From Candidatus Zixiibacteriota bacterium (lineage in GTDB: Bacteria > Zixibacteria > MSB-5A5 > WJJR01 > JAJRUJ01): a stretch of DNA of 44,790 nt. The DNA lies in assembly GCA_024277855.1 (NCBI GenBank), contig JAJRUJ010000051.1:1-44790 (forward strand), in the 5' to 3' direction. A program made the translations under genes and the position numbers. A model generated the notes under the pieces. It had not been told where the DNA came from. It searched no databases and was given only the letters and a program-made list of their open reading frames with translations. Of the stretch, positions 16,400 through 24,715 are shown one piece after another (within the stretch, counting starts at the first letter, position 1; the number at the start of each line of letters is the position of its first letter).

Positions 16400-17356
16400 A
16401 TGAGCGAGGCAAACACCAAAGCGGGCAAACGGCCGTGGCTGGCCTACGAAGAATTATCGATGCCGCAAATTGCGGCCATCGACAAAGATCGTGCAGTGGC
16501 CCTGATCGCCATTGGACCGATCGAGGAGCACGGCCCCCATTTGCCCGTCGGAGTCGACGCATTTAACGCCGAAATCATCGCCGACGTCACCGCACAGATA
16601 ATCAGAGGACTCGCACCGGAAACCACTGTAGTCAAGCTGCCGACCCTCTATCTCGGCGCCCATGTGTACCGGTCGGGCGGCTCGGTCTGGGTTCGGCAGC
16701 GAGTCGTCCGCAACACGGTTGTCGACTGGGGACGCGCCCTCGCCCAGGCAGGTTTTAAGAAATCAATTGTCATTTCGGCCCATGGCGGCCCTCGCCATTG
16801 GGTGGCGCTTGAGGAAGCGGCACAGATTGTCTCCCGCCGTACCAGCGGCCGGATGATCGCCCTCACCTCGAGATTAATTTTCGATTTTCTTAACGGGAAA
16901 TATGTCGGGGCAATCAATGAACAACTGGCCACGCCGTTGACCAAGGAGGAAATCAGGACGCTGACCATGGATTATCATGCCGGCTGGTGGGAAACCTCGA
17001 TGATGCTCCGGCATAAACCGCAGTTGGTCGATCCGGGATATGTCGAGCTGCCTGCATCGCTACTCCCCCGTCATAAACTCAGACCGAATTGCGCGTTCAC
17101 CCAGGGAGTCGGTAAAGGGTATCTCGGCGCACCCGCGCGAGCAACGGCCGCGTTCGCCGACGCCACCGCCGAAGCATTATCTCCGGAAATCACCCGGATT
17201 ATCCGTGAATTCCTGGCTGATACGCTGGCCTGGAAAAGTATTCGCTCGCCAATATACTTCCTCCCGGTATTTCGCACGAATTACAAATTGTATTTGGCGG
17301 GTATGGGCCTCGCCTTAGCCGTCGTGATCTGGGGGATCTTCCTGTTGCTGCGCTAA
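16400..17356 (+). CDS. creatininase-family metal-dependent amidohydrolase, membrane-anchored
   Basis: The only plus-strand gene. The creatininase family hydrolyses cyclic or linear amide bonds using a two-metal centre. Expected ligand motifs are present: GPIEEHGPHLPVGVD (Glu, His and Asp ligands), SAHGGPRHW, and DYHAGWWETS. The 318-residue protein is longer than the family core (about 250) because of a C-terminal extension ending in one membrane helix (LYLAGMGLALAVVIWGIF) and a short LLLR tail. No N-terminal signal is seen, so the catalytic part would face the cytoplasm in an N-in, tail-anchored form. The substrate is unknown. It splits the flagellar cluster and ends 9 bp from the convergent fapA, which may be a chance insertion or a sign of a linked role. 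Confidence 0.85.
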   Translation: MSEANTKAGKRPWLAYEELSMPQIAAIDKDRAVALIAIGPIEEHGPHLPVGVDAFNAEIIADVTAQIIRGLAPETTVVKLPTLYLGAHVYRSGGSVWVRQRVVRNTVVDWGRALAQAGFKKSIVISAHGGPRHWVALEEAAQIVSRRTSGRMIALTSRLIFDFLNGKYVGAINEQLATPLTKEEIRTLTMDYHAGWWETSMMLRHKPQLVDPGYVELPASLLPRHKLRPNCAFTQGVGKGYLGAPARATAAFADATAEALSPEITRIIREFLADTLAWKSIRSPIYFLPVFRTNYKLYLAGMGLALAVVIWGIFLLLR

Positions 17357-17365
17357 CTGAGGCGG

Positions 17366-18778
17366 TTAATCAGTAACAGTGGCATGGTCGACCGGGGCGC
17401 TGGTCACTTTACCGTATTCGTTGCTGTAGACACGGCACTTTTCAACACTATCCAACTGAAGATAGACCAGCCCAAAATGTAATTCGACTCCGAGGTTAGC
17501 TTCATCCTCGACGATGATCTTCGCCTTCGAGTTTTCTTCGATTTTCTTCTCGTACTCGGTTTTTTGATTTTGCAATGCCTCCAATTGGCCGGGCACACTT
17601 TGCATAAACTGGTCAAGCTTGACCAGGACCGGCTTTTTGGCCTCGGGGAGCTTATCGTCGAGTTTCAGGCGATGAAGTGAGTAAAGCGCCTCTTTAACTC
17701 GCTCAATGTCGTTCTCAATCCGTTCGATCTCTTTTTTGGTTTTGTAGTAATTGCGCATCAATTCGGCATCATAACCGACCCGGACGACTGTCGTAGTGCC
17801 GGCATCATTACCCAGGACGTGGGCGTGGATCTGGTTGCGGGCGGTAATCTCCCCCCCAACCATTTTCCCCTTTTTACTTTTGAAATCGATGGTTAACCCG
17901 GCATGGAGGTGAGCATTGATCGCCTCGCCACCGATCACAATGTCCCCGCCGGCCTCGACTGTCTGGTTGTCGACGTTGCCGATGGTCACATTGCCGACAG
18001 CCGTAATCGCCCCCAGACCCTGGCCGATGAAACATCCCTTGACCAACACATTGCCGCCACATTCGATTGTGGAATCGCCGACATTCCCGCCAACTTCGAG
18101 ATCGCCGGCAACTTTGACTTCAAATCCGGACTCGATGTTTCCGCTGACTCGCAGGGATCCGACCGCATTGATATTGCCGGTTTCGATGTTGACATCGCCG
18201 GAGATCGTCGTCACCGGCTGGATACTGATTTTATTGTGGGCGTAGACTACCGAGCCGTCCGCCGTGGCCGTGAGCGTCAGCCCGTTTTCCGACACTTCGG
18301 TGTTGGTCCCCTGGGGCAACGGGATATCTTTGCCGTCTGGCGCCGAGAGCTCGGTGCCAAGAACACTGGTGCCTTTCCGGCCGCTGGTCGCCGGATGCTT
18401 AAGCGCCAGGACACTCCCGGCGGTTGCGTTTTGGAGAAAGTCGATATTCTTGTAATCGATATGTCCGTTTGTAGCAACCTTCGGCAGGCGCGATGGGTTG
18501 AGGTCAACTTTGAATTCGATGCGGGCGTCCTTCCCGGCCTCCGGTGGGTCGCCCCGGGCGATGATTGTCGGGCCGCTTGTGGGATTGGCAAGAAAAGCGT
18601 CAATCGCAGTTTGATCGACGCCGAAATTCACTCCCGCCCGCTCGAGGGCGGCGGCGAGCATAGACCGATCAGGCGGCCCGGCGTCGGACCCGGCAATAAT
18701 AACCGCTTCCAGTTTATCGCTGGAGACGGTGACTTTGATCGGGGAAGACTCCCCTGCCGGTGGCTTCTCGTTGCCCAT
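17366..18778 (-). CDS. fapA: FapA / DUF342 flagellar assembly protein A
   Basis: FapA-type proteins (DUF342) are linked with polar flagellum assembly in Vibrio. The 470-residue product has an N-terminal domain (to about 180), then a right-handed beta-solenoid made of short repeats around 195-330 (GDVNIETGNINAVGSLRVSG, GNVGDSTIECGGNVLVKG, IEGG- and GG-spaced turns), and a C-terminal coiled coil (KKEIERIENDIERVKEALYS and the KTEYEKKIEENSK helix). That order is the FapA plan. GAGGA lies 6 bases before the ATG. It is cytoplasmic, with no signal or membrane segment. It ends the upstream flagellar/accessory block and converges on the creatininase gene. Confidence 0.88.
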   Translation of the reverse strand: MGNEKPPAGESSPIKVTVSSDKLEAVIIAGSDAGPPDRSMLAAALERAGVNFGVDQTAIDAFLANPTSGPTIIARGDPPEAGKDARIEFKVDLNPSRLPKVATNGHIDYKNIDFLQNATAGSVLALKHPATSGRKGTSVLGTELSAPDGKDIPLPQGTNTEVSENGLTLTATADGSVVYAHNKISIQPVTTISGDVNIETGNINAVGSLRVSGNIESGFEVKVAGDLEVGGNVGDSTIECGGNVLVKGCFIGQGLGAITAVGNVTIGNVDNQTVEAGGDIVIGGEAINAHLHAGLTIDFKSKKGKMVGGEITARNQIHAHVLGNDAGTTTVVRVGYDAELMRNYYKTKKEIERIENDIERVKEALYSLHRLKLDDKLPEAKKPVLVKLDQFMQSVPGQLEALQNQKTEYEKKIEENSKAKIIVEDEANLGVELHFGLVYLQLDSVEKCRVYSNEYGKVTSAPVDHATVTD

Positions 18779-18947
18779 AGTCGTCCTCGGCGACGGCCGA
18801 CGCCGCCGTCCAGTGGCGAGACAATCCTCGGTCTAAGGAAATAGTCAACGACAATCCCGCTATATCAGGTGTCGGCGGTCTGCAGTTAAATACTTAATGA
18901 CTGCTCTGGATACGAGACAAGAACAGGGCAGGTAATTGACAGGATAG

Positions 18948-18961
18948 CCGGGACATCCCGG
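18948..18961. repeat. CCGGGA-CA-TCCCGG palindrome
   Basis: A short perfect inverted repeat in the 219-bp gap between fapA and the upstream small gene. No T run follows it on either strand. The rest of the gap shows no clear promoter or ORF; it may be a leader for fapA. Confidence 0.35.
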
Positions 18962-18997
18962 AACTATTCACCTGCGAAGAAACGGCCGGTCCGGCGG

Positions 18998-19429
18998 TTA
19001 TTGTTCGGAGGCCGATTCATGCGCAATCGGCGCCGGTAATTCGACGCCGATTTGTTCGGCGATCCGTTCGGCCAACTCGCGAACCTCATCGACCGACCGT
19101 TCAAGGTGCTGCACGACATCGGTATTGAAAATCCCTTTTTCCAGCAACAGCCGCAACAACCGGTCCGATTCGCTGAACCGACCGCGATCATATCCCTCTT
19201 CGGCGACCGCGGCGATTTCGGTAATTTGTTTGGCGACCGTGCTCATCCGGGTAACCAGACCAAACAGGTCGTCGTTGAGCCGTTTTTTATCGCGGCGCGA
19301 AAATTTGATCTTGGCGGCGCTGACGGCAAGGTTCAACGCCAACAACCGGGCTTGTTCGCCATACCCGGCAACCGCCTTAATCAACCGGCTCAGTTCGTCG
19401 GAATTTTGAGAACAGTCAGACGGCACCAT
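18998..19429 (-). CDS. soluble protein resembling a chemoreceptor signalling tip
   Basis: An all-helical cytoplasmic protein of about 143 residues with no membrane segment. Residues 24-39, GEQARLLALNLAVSAA, align with the MCP hairpin tip (consensus QTNLLALNAAIEAARAGE), and the helices on both sides line up without gaps over about 60 residues, ending VTRMSTVAKQITEI where receptors have the returning helix. The conserved Glu of the tip is replaced by Ser and the GRGF turn by a basic stretch (SRRDKKR). It overlaps the response-regulator stop by 14 bases; GTG 19426 is an alternative start that gives better ribosome-site spacing from GGGAGG. The kinase-regulator-tip gene order suggests a signalling unit. 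Homology is inferred by eye. Confidence 0.65.
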   Translation of the reverse strand: MVPSDCSQNSDELSRLIKAVAGYGEQARLLALNLAVSAAKIKFSRRDKKRLNDDLFGLVTRMSTVAKQITEIAAVAEEGYDRGRFSESDRLLRLLLEKGIFNTDVVQHLERSVDEVRELAERIAEQIGVELPAPIAHESASEQ

Positions 19430-19781
19430 CGCCTCCCAGCAAACGGTCGACTGTTTCAATCAAGACCGAAACATCGGGTGATTTGACGATGTAGTCGTCG
19501 GCCAGCCACGAATGGAAATCATTCTTATAGGAACCGTACGCGCTGTTGATAATAATCGGCAGTCCTTTGTGGTTGCCGCGAATTTTGGAGACGGCGTCGA
19601 GTCCGTTCTCTCCGGGCATACGGATATCCATCACGACGCAATCGACGCCGTGGTTCTCGACGATTTCGACCGCTTCCCGGGCATTTTCGGCAGTGCGTAC
19701 ATCATATCCAGCGCGACGGAACTCGGCATCATAAAGTTCAAGCAGAGCCGTTTCATCGTCGGCGATCAAAACTGTTTTCAT
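19416..19781 (-). CDS. single-domain response regulator (CheY-like)
   Basis: A 121-residue receiver domain with no output domain. The acidic pair Asp8-Asp9 is in VLIADDE, the phospho-acceptor is Asp52 in VVMDIRMPGENGL, the switch Ser80 is in PIIINSAYG, and Lys100 is in DYIVKSPD. All catalytic residues are kept, so it should be phosphorylated. The ATG overlaps the stop of the histidine kinase by four bases (ATGA). The NSAYGSYKNDFHSW segment is like receivers of NtrC-type and Spo0F-type regulators rather than classic CheY. Its partner and target are not shown by the sequence. Confidence 0.92.
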   Translation of the reverse strand: MKTVLIADDETALLELYDAEFRRAGYDVRTAENAREAVEIVENHGVDCVVMDIRMPGENGLDAVSKIRGNHKGLPIIINSAYGSYKNDFHSWLADDYIVKSPDVSVLIETVDRLLGGDGAV

Positions 19782-21520
19782 GCCATTTCCTCCTGGGTTT
19801 CCTGAAAATCGATGATCAATTTTGCCCCGTTCCCGGTGTCGTCAAGTCCCAACGCGCCACCGTGGGCGGTAAGATATTCCAGCGCGAGATTGCGCTGGGC
19901 CGGGTGGGCGTCCCATTCTCCCTGTAATAGACTGATGATCGCCCCGCGGGCCGCGTCGGACGATTGCGGCCATACGGTAATCCGCGCGCCGGCGTCGATG
20001 GTTTCGGCGATGACTGAGACCTCGCTGCCCATTTCCAGCTGCGTAAGCAGTCCGGAGAAGATTTTAAACAGGGTGAACCGCAACGCATCGGGACGTCCGG
20101 TCAGCACAAAATCTCCCAATCTTACATCACAAGACCACTTAATTGCATTCCCGGCAAACCGCGATTTCAAAATTTCAATCGACTGGCGCAGGACCAAAGC
20201 AAGTTCGAACGGTCTTTTGTCTTCTGCTTCCCAACTCTCTACCGAAATTATGCTGTCGATGATCCCACACATCCGGTCGGCTTGTTTGCAAATGATATCG
20301 AGGCCACGGTAGTCAGGATCGTCTTCGGCCTTGCCGGTACGAAGATTCCGCGCGAAACCACCGAGGATAGTCAAGGGGTTGCGCAGTTGATGCGCGACCT
20401 CGCCGGCAATCTCACCGACAATCGAATAGCGTTCAAGTCGACCGACAATATCCTGGCTCAGTTGCAATTGGTCGCGTGCCTGACGCAGGTCTTCGACCCG
20501 GCGGGCAAGATTGTCCGAGAGCGTGGTTCGCTCCACTGCCAATCCGGCTTGTCCGGCGATCAGCTCCAGGGACCGCAACGACGACGGCGTGATCGGATCG
20601 CCGGTAATTCGATGATCGGCCAGTAACAATCCGACCACCCGGTCGCGCGACCGCAATGGCGCGCAGGCGATTGCCTCAGCGTCCAGACGATCGAAAACAG
20701 CGGTGATTTCCGGCCTTCCCGCCTGGTCGCGATAAATGACTCTCGCCGCGGCGCCGTCGATGATCTCCGTGAAGGGATTATCCGGGCCATTATACGGGAT
20801 GCGGGTGTCGGCCACCCGCCGATTGACTTCGGCGTCCGCGCCGTCCAGCGCCAGCCGATAGGTACATACCGCTTCGGCCAATCCACCGGTCCCTTCCCCG
20901 GCAAGGGCCTGCCAGATATCACCGGCCTGCGCCGGTGAGGCCGGACCAATTGCCGTCCGGCCCTGCAACCAGTTGTCATCTTTCTCGCACAGGAAAACAA
21001 AGGCGCGATTGAATCCCAGTCCCTGACGAGCAGTCACTCCGACCAAAATGATATTAAGTGTCTCTTCCAGGCTTAAAGTGGTATGCAGCGCGGTGGTGAT
21101 TTCCTCGACAAGGGCCAGGCGGCGGCGCTGGATTCGCGCCTGCCGATATGCCCTGCGCGTATGATCAATCGAGCGAATAGAGATGAGGATTCGAATGTTG
21201 TTTTCGTCACTTTCGGGGAATCGCGTAAGCCAGATCTCAACCCATTTATCATCAGCCACGGCAAACGAGCAACCCAACCAGTTCAGCCCCTTTGTCCGGC
21301 AGAGATTTTGCACCGCATCGAACAGCGGCGGAGGCAGCTCCCGTTGGGCCGGGTCGTCGGGGCGCAGCAAAGACCAAACCGCCGAGCTACCCGAAATGAC
21401 CCGACCGACCCGATCAAGACAAAGGAATCCACAGGGAAGATTTGCCGCCGCTCCCGTCTCGGGAGACGGTGTGACGGTTTTTCGCGATGTAATCGATGTC
21501 GGCAACATTTGACTACTCAT
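19778..21520 (-). CDS. GAF-containing histidine kinase with degenerate ATPase domain
   Basis: A soluble 580-residue sensor. It has a PAS-like region (about 28-125), a linker helix, a GAF domain (about 140-330), a coiled coil and a HisKA domain with His377 in GEVAHQLRNPLTILGGFA, an NtrB/FlrB-like H-box. The ATP-binding domain looks broken: the N-box has no Asn (LRFTLFKIFSGLLTQLE), the DxGxG G1 box is absent (VWPQSSDAARG), and the GLGL G2 turn is lost (PAQRNLALEYLTAHGGAL), although the fold after it (TAHGGALGL, TGNGAKLIIDF) is recognisable. It may not bind ATP by itself and may act as a phosphotransfer or scaffold partner. It overlaps the response regulator by four bases. No membrane segment is seen. 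Confidence 0.8.
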   Translation of the reverse strand: MSSQMLPTSITSRKTVTPSPETGAAANLPCGFLCLDRVGRVISGSSAVWSLLRPDDPAQRELPPPLFDAVQNLCRTKGLNWLGCSFAVADDKWVEIWLTRFPESDENNIRILISIRSIDHTRRAYRQARIQRRRLALVEEITTALHTTLSLEETLNIILVGVTARQGLGFNRAFVFLCEKDDNWLQGRTAIGPASPAQAGDIWQALAGEGTGGLAEAVCTYRLALDGADAEVNRRVADTRIPYNGPDNPFTEIIDGAAARVIYRDQAGRPEITAVFDRLDAEAIACAPLRSRDRVVGLLLADHRITGDPITPSSLRSLELIAGQAGLAVERTTLSDNLARRVEDLRQARDQLQLSQDIVGRLERYSIVGEIAGEVAHQLRNPLTILGGFARNLRTGKAEDDPDYRGLDIICKQADRMCGIIDSIISVESWEAEDKRPFELALVLRQSIEILKSRFAGNAIKWSCDVRLGDFVLTGRPDALRFTLFKIFSGLLTQLEMGSEVSVIAETIDAGARITVWPQSSDAARGAIISLLQGEWDAHPAQRNLALEYLTAHGGALGLDDTGNGAKLIIDFQETQEEMA

Positions 21521-21543
21521 CTTTGAAACAGCGACCGGCCGAC

Positions 21544-22272
21544 TTAATGGTCGGCGGCATCGCGATCGAGAACAAACGGCCCCGGACCAAGCAGACCCAT
21601 CTGCGTTTTTTCAAGGGGTTCGGCGGGTTCATTACGGGTTACCCATTTGAACCAGAGTGAAATGTCCCGGGCGGCTTCCCATTCCAACTTCTGACCGTCA
21701 CGATAGAGATCGGGCACCGAGTTGTTGTAGTATGGGTCCTGGGCTACGTCCTCAGCCACCTGGTATGATCCGGCGCCGGACTCATTGAGCCGCCAGCGAC
21801 GGGATGATACCAGATTGCCGGTCGCCACATCAATCAGCCGCGCATCAATGAGCATGCGCGAGACGACTTTGCGCCGGGTGAACAAATGTGGAATGGACAA
21901 CCCCTTTTTGGTGTCCACTCTTCGGTCGGCAACTTTCACCCAGATGACCCAGCGAGCACCGAGAACCCGGCCTAATTCGGCCATCTTATATTTGTCGAAG
22001 CCGCCGAGATCGTATAAGCCAACATACGCCGCGGCCGCTTTGACGCGCGGTCCGTTGGTCACCGGGTAAATCCCGTTCGAGCCGAGACGGTCGAGCAAAA
22101 ATTCCTCGAGCGAACCAATCCCCTCAACAGTGGCGGGATGAGTGATCCACACCGCCACCCCGGGAGCCGGCACGTTGCCCGCCCGACAGGGAACAGAGCC
22201 GGAGACAACCAACACCGGAGCCAGCAACATCCACAGACGACACGCTCCCGACATTTTCCTCAGTGTTTTCAT
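21544..22272 (-). CDS. CsgG-like periplasmic protein
   Basis: A 242-residue exported protein with a signal peptide (CRLWMLLAPVLVVSGSVPCRAG). No firm family is recognised. The segments SLEEFLLDRLGSNGIYPV, AELGRVLGARWVIWVKVADR, then MLIDARLIDVATGNLVSSRR follow the pattern of CsgG and TolB-N-type domains, where a small alpha/beta domain ends with a strand meaning 'state of the component and its output'. A cysteine occurs at the end of the signal but not in a clear lipobox. Its start overlaps the PilZ stop by four bases. In other flagellar systems, similar domains occur in envelope factors around the motor, so a periplasmic motor or outer-membrane role is possible. Confidence 0.55.
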   Translation of the reverse strand: MKTLRKMSGACRLWMLLAPVLVVSGSVPCRAGNVPAPGVAVWITHPATVEGIGSLEEFLLDRLGSNGIYPVTNGPRVKAAAAYVGLYDLGGFDKYKMAELGRVLGARWVIWVKVADRRVDTKKGLSIPHLFTRRKVVSRMLIDARLIDVATGNLVSSRRWRLNESGAGSYQVAEDVAQDPYYNNSVPDLYRDGQKLEWEAARDISLWFKWVTRNEPAEPLEKTQMGLLGPGPFVLDRDAADH

Positions 22273-22778
22273 GACGACTCCGTCGGTTTTTCGGCAACCT
22301 GACGGCGGAAAACATAGCGCGAAACCATCTGATGCAGCCGGTCGGAAAAACCCAGTGGGTCCTCGACCAGGCCGGTCAACGTCTCGGACAGCCAGCCATC
22401 ATCCATTTTTTCCGGGGTCAAAAATTCGACACCGATCAACGATTCGCCATCGGGACATTTCTCGATACGTTTGACCCGCGCGAGCACGTCGGCCAGCACC
22501 TCAAAATCCTTGATTTCGAATTTGAGCAGGAGGTAGTCATCCTCACCAAACGAATCGAAGGTGGATAACAACACACCGCCGCCGGAAATGTTCAAAATCA
22601 TCCCGGTCTTTTCCTTACTGATCCGGTGAACGCTCCGGTGGTCGTGATCGACAATGATTTCCTGCACACCGACCGGGCTGCAGATTTCGAGACGCACCCA
22701 GCGCCGTCTTTGCTTGTTTTCTTTGGCGTCCGCAGTTTGTGTATTTGCGGCCTCGGGATCAATAAATAATTCTACCAT
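22269..22778 (-). CDS. PilZ-domain c-di-GMP-binding protein
   Basis: A small cytoplasmic PilZ protein (169 residues). Both c-di-GMP motifs are intact: RxxxR at residues 25-29 (RRWVR) and NxSxxG at 63-68 (NISGGG), 34 residues apart, and the GVEFLTPEK strand closes the domain. The C-terminal 45 residues are an amphipathic helix region (LSETLTGLVEDP, LHQMVSRYVFRR). There is no YcgR N-terminal domain. Placement among flagellar genes suggests a motor or regulatory link to c-di-GMP. It overlaps the gene downstream by four bases. Confidence 0.9.
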   Translation of the reverse strand: MVELFIDPEAANTQTADAKENKQRRRWVRLEICSPVGVQEIIVDHDHRSVHRISKEKTGMILNISGGGVLLSTFDSFGEDDYLLLKFEIKDFEVLADVLARVKRIEKCPDGESLIGVEFLTPEKMDDGWLSETLTGLVEDPLGFSDRLHQMVSRYVFRRQVAEKPTESS

Positions 22779-22801
22779 TTTCCTCTCCTGTCACCAACGC
22801 C

Positions 22802-23947
22802 TCAGGCGTCTGTCCGGCATTCTTTGACCTGGTCGCGCGCCATTTCGATAATCTTGCGGGCCAGGGCCGACCGTGATTCGTCACCGCGGTTGGCATGGAT
22901 GATTTCCTGCCCACCGCGCATCGCCACATTGAAAAACTCTTGAGCCCGGTCGAATTCGCCGATCCGACGGGCGAGTTCACCGATCATATAGGCCAGTTGG
23001 ATTTTCTGATTACCTCCGGAGGTATCGCGCGCAGTCTCGTAAGCCCGGTGATAATACTTCAACGCAGAACGGAGGGCGTCGATTTCGTTTAATGGTATTC
23101 CTTTGTCTTTGGCTTGTAACGAACTGAGAAACACGCCAAACGACGAATCTTCGTCATTGGTGACGGTTATCTCGTTTTCAGACGCCGGTGCGACAGGTTC
23201 GGCCGTGTCGCGCCAGGTCAGCAACTTTTCCACCGAGGACATCATCGGCCCGAGATTGGTCTCCCAATTGGCCAGCGCCGACCGATAGGGGTCTTCAGCG
23301 GTCGGCCCGACTGCCGGTTGCAACTCGACAAGTTCTATGATTTGCTGAATCTGCTCTTCACAATTGCCGAATGAGTTTTGCAGCGACTCGACCATCTTCT
23401 GCAACCGAGACGAATTGATATCCTCTTTGCTCAACACCGTTGCGACCCCCCCGGTACGCTCGCGGAACAGCCAGGCCACCCGGAGATACCAGCGGCCGAG
23501 ATCCAGCCAGTTGGGCCGCTCCATCATCTTCTCGTTAAGGATGCCCAGCAACAACTTGGCAATCGCCGATTCCTGCGGGGCCTTCTGCAGATCGATCGAC
23601 AGGCCGAGCGGTTTTATCAAACCGTCGGCCGAGGCCAGCGCATTGAGATGTTTTTCGCGCACGGCCTTCTGACGGTACGACCGGAAGGCCGAGTCGGATT
23701 TCCACTCCTTGAAATCTTTGTTGAACTCACGCGTGTAGAAACACGACGAACAAGTCGCCATAAAGTACAGCAGCGGGTTGATATGCTGGTATCTCGGGTT
23801 ACGCCATTCCCGTCCGGTCGGGCAGAAATCAGTATCTCTCCCGCTTTCGGTGTAGGCGCCCATCCGGATTGTTTCGAACTCATTGATCGTTTTACAAACC
23901 GGACATTCGACTTTGGTCATAAAAACCGGGATTTCATTTGCCATCAT
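22802..23947 (-). CDS. DUF2225 (zinc-ribbon-like) protein with TPR-like tail
   Basis: A 381-residue cytoplasmic protein. Cysteines at CPVC (15 and 18), FCPTG (42) and TCSSC (66 and 69) form the zinc-binding pattern of the DUF2225 family, and TREFNKDF and RYQHINPLLYF are family-like. The C-terminal part (about 290-370) is helical with TPR-like spacing (LKYYHRAYETARD, ELARRIGEFDRAQEFFNVAM). The biochemical function is unknown. GAGGTG precedes the start; the two adjacent ATGs (23947, 23944) are both possible. It is a known neighbour of motility genes in some lineages, which fits here. Confidence 0.8.
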   Translation of the reverse strand: MMANEIPVFMTKVECPVCKTINEFETIRMGAYTESGRDTDFCPTGREWRNPRYQHINPLLYFMATCSSCFYTREFNKDFKEWKSDSAFRSYRQKAVREKHLNALASADGLIKPLGLSIDLQKAPQESAIAKLLLGILNEKMMERPNWLDLGRWYLRVAWLFRERTGGVATVLSKEDINSSRLQKMVESLQNSFGNCEEQIQQIIELVELQPAVGPTAEDPYRSALANWETNLGPMMSSVEKLLTWRDTAEPVAPASENEITVTNDEDSSFGVFLSSLQAKDKGIPLNEIDALRSALKYYHRAYETARDTSGGNQKIQLAYMIGELARRIGEFDRAQEFFNVAMRGGQEIIHANRGDESRSALARKIIEMARDQVKECRTDA

Positions 23948-23959
23948 TCACCTCGTTTA

Positions 23960-24325
23960 CTATCGTCGCGCGACCTCTCGGCCGGCAACCGGCTTGCCGG
24001 CCAGGTATTGACCCATCTTACTGCGCCAGACCTCGGCGGGATTATCTCGACCTGCACTCTGCGGTGCGCCCTCATTAAAGGAGACAAAGCGCGCCTGTTG
24101 CTGTCGCGCAACCGACGGCGTCGGTATTTCGCGACGCGGGAGAGCCACCGCCGGCTTCCCCACCGATCGGGGAACGGCGACCGGCCGGGCCAGATGGTCG
24201 GTAACTATTTTCACGGCCCAGAGGGCCACCGCGACGACCGAAAGGCGCGCGGCGACGGTCAGGCCTACTCCCTGCCAGAAATCCCACTGGGTCAGGTATT
24301 TCGTCATTTCGCTCCATGATTCCAT
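23960..24325 (-). CDS. hypothetical single-span membrane protein
   Basis: A 121-residue product with one membrane helix near residues 18-42 (WQGVGLTVAARLSVVAVALW, then AVKIVT). The rest is a Pro/Arg-rich linker with no signal peptide cleavage site. I do not recognise a family. It sits between two other accessory genes, 12 bp from DUF2225 and 18 bp from the next gene, so it is in the same operon. AGGGA lies about 9 bases before the ATG. It could anchor one of its neighbours to the inner membrane. Confidence 0.55.
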   Translation of the reverse strand: MESWSEMTKYLTQWDFWQGVGLTVAARLSVVAVALWAVKIVTDHLARPVAVPRSVGKPAVALPRREIPTPSVARQQQARFVSFNEGAPQSAGRDNPAEVWRSKMGQYLAGKPVAGREVARR

Positions 24326-24343
24326 TGTCGACGTCCCTGTCGT

Positions 24344-24697
24344 TCAGACCCGTAGGTCCAGATGCTTCTTGATTATCGGTTTTGTTTTTTCTTTCGCTGC
24401 CTCGACCGGCGTGTCGTCCGGGTTTTCCTTATTTGAATTTTTATTTTCGATTTCTTCTTTTCGTTTTTCTTCTTTTCCTTGTCGTTTATTTTCGCGGTCT
24501 TGTTTTTCGCGATGGATAATCACTTCGTCGGTGCGGTTGGTGGCCGGCGGCCGACGTTTGTGCTCAACATTCTTGCGTTCGGCATCGATGGCGGTCTCGC
24601 GTTGCGCGATTTCCGGCTGGGATTTTTCCACCTGCGTAATCTTCTCCGCAGCAGGAGTCTTGCTCAGATTATCCACTATGGCGATTGGCCGTACCAT
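24344..24697 (-). CDS. hypothetical small flagellar-operon protein
   Basis: A 117-residue hydrophilic protein. The N-terminal 35 residues (VRPIAIVDNLSKTPAAEKIT and QVEKSQPEIAQRE) look like a conserved peptide I associate with small proteins next to fliA in other flagellar clusters; this is recall, not a search. The rest is a highly charged Lys/Glu-rich tail (RENKRQGKEEKRKEEIENKN) with lower GC content than its surroundings and likely disordered. There is no signal or membrane segment. It lies 18 bp after fliA. Function unknown. Confidence 0.6.
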   Translation of the reverse strand: MVRPIAIVDNLSKTPAAEKITQVEKSQPEIAQRETAIDAERKNVEHKRRPPATNRTDEVIIHREKQDRENKRQGKEEKRKEEIENKNSNKENPDDTPVEAAKEKTKPIIKKHLDLRV

Positions 24698-24715
24698 CGG
24701 TACCCCACCGGCTAC

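Noticed and set aside
17903-18844. A 313-codon plus-strand frame opposite fapA
   Set aside because: It lies opposite the FapA beta-solenoid, which is clearly coding. No ribosome site or domain supports it.
23378-24319. A 313-codon plus-strand frame opposite DUF2225 and the small membrane protein
   Set aside because: It covers two real minus-strand genes in antisense and shows no domain or start signal.
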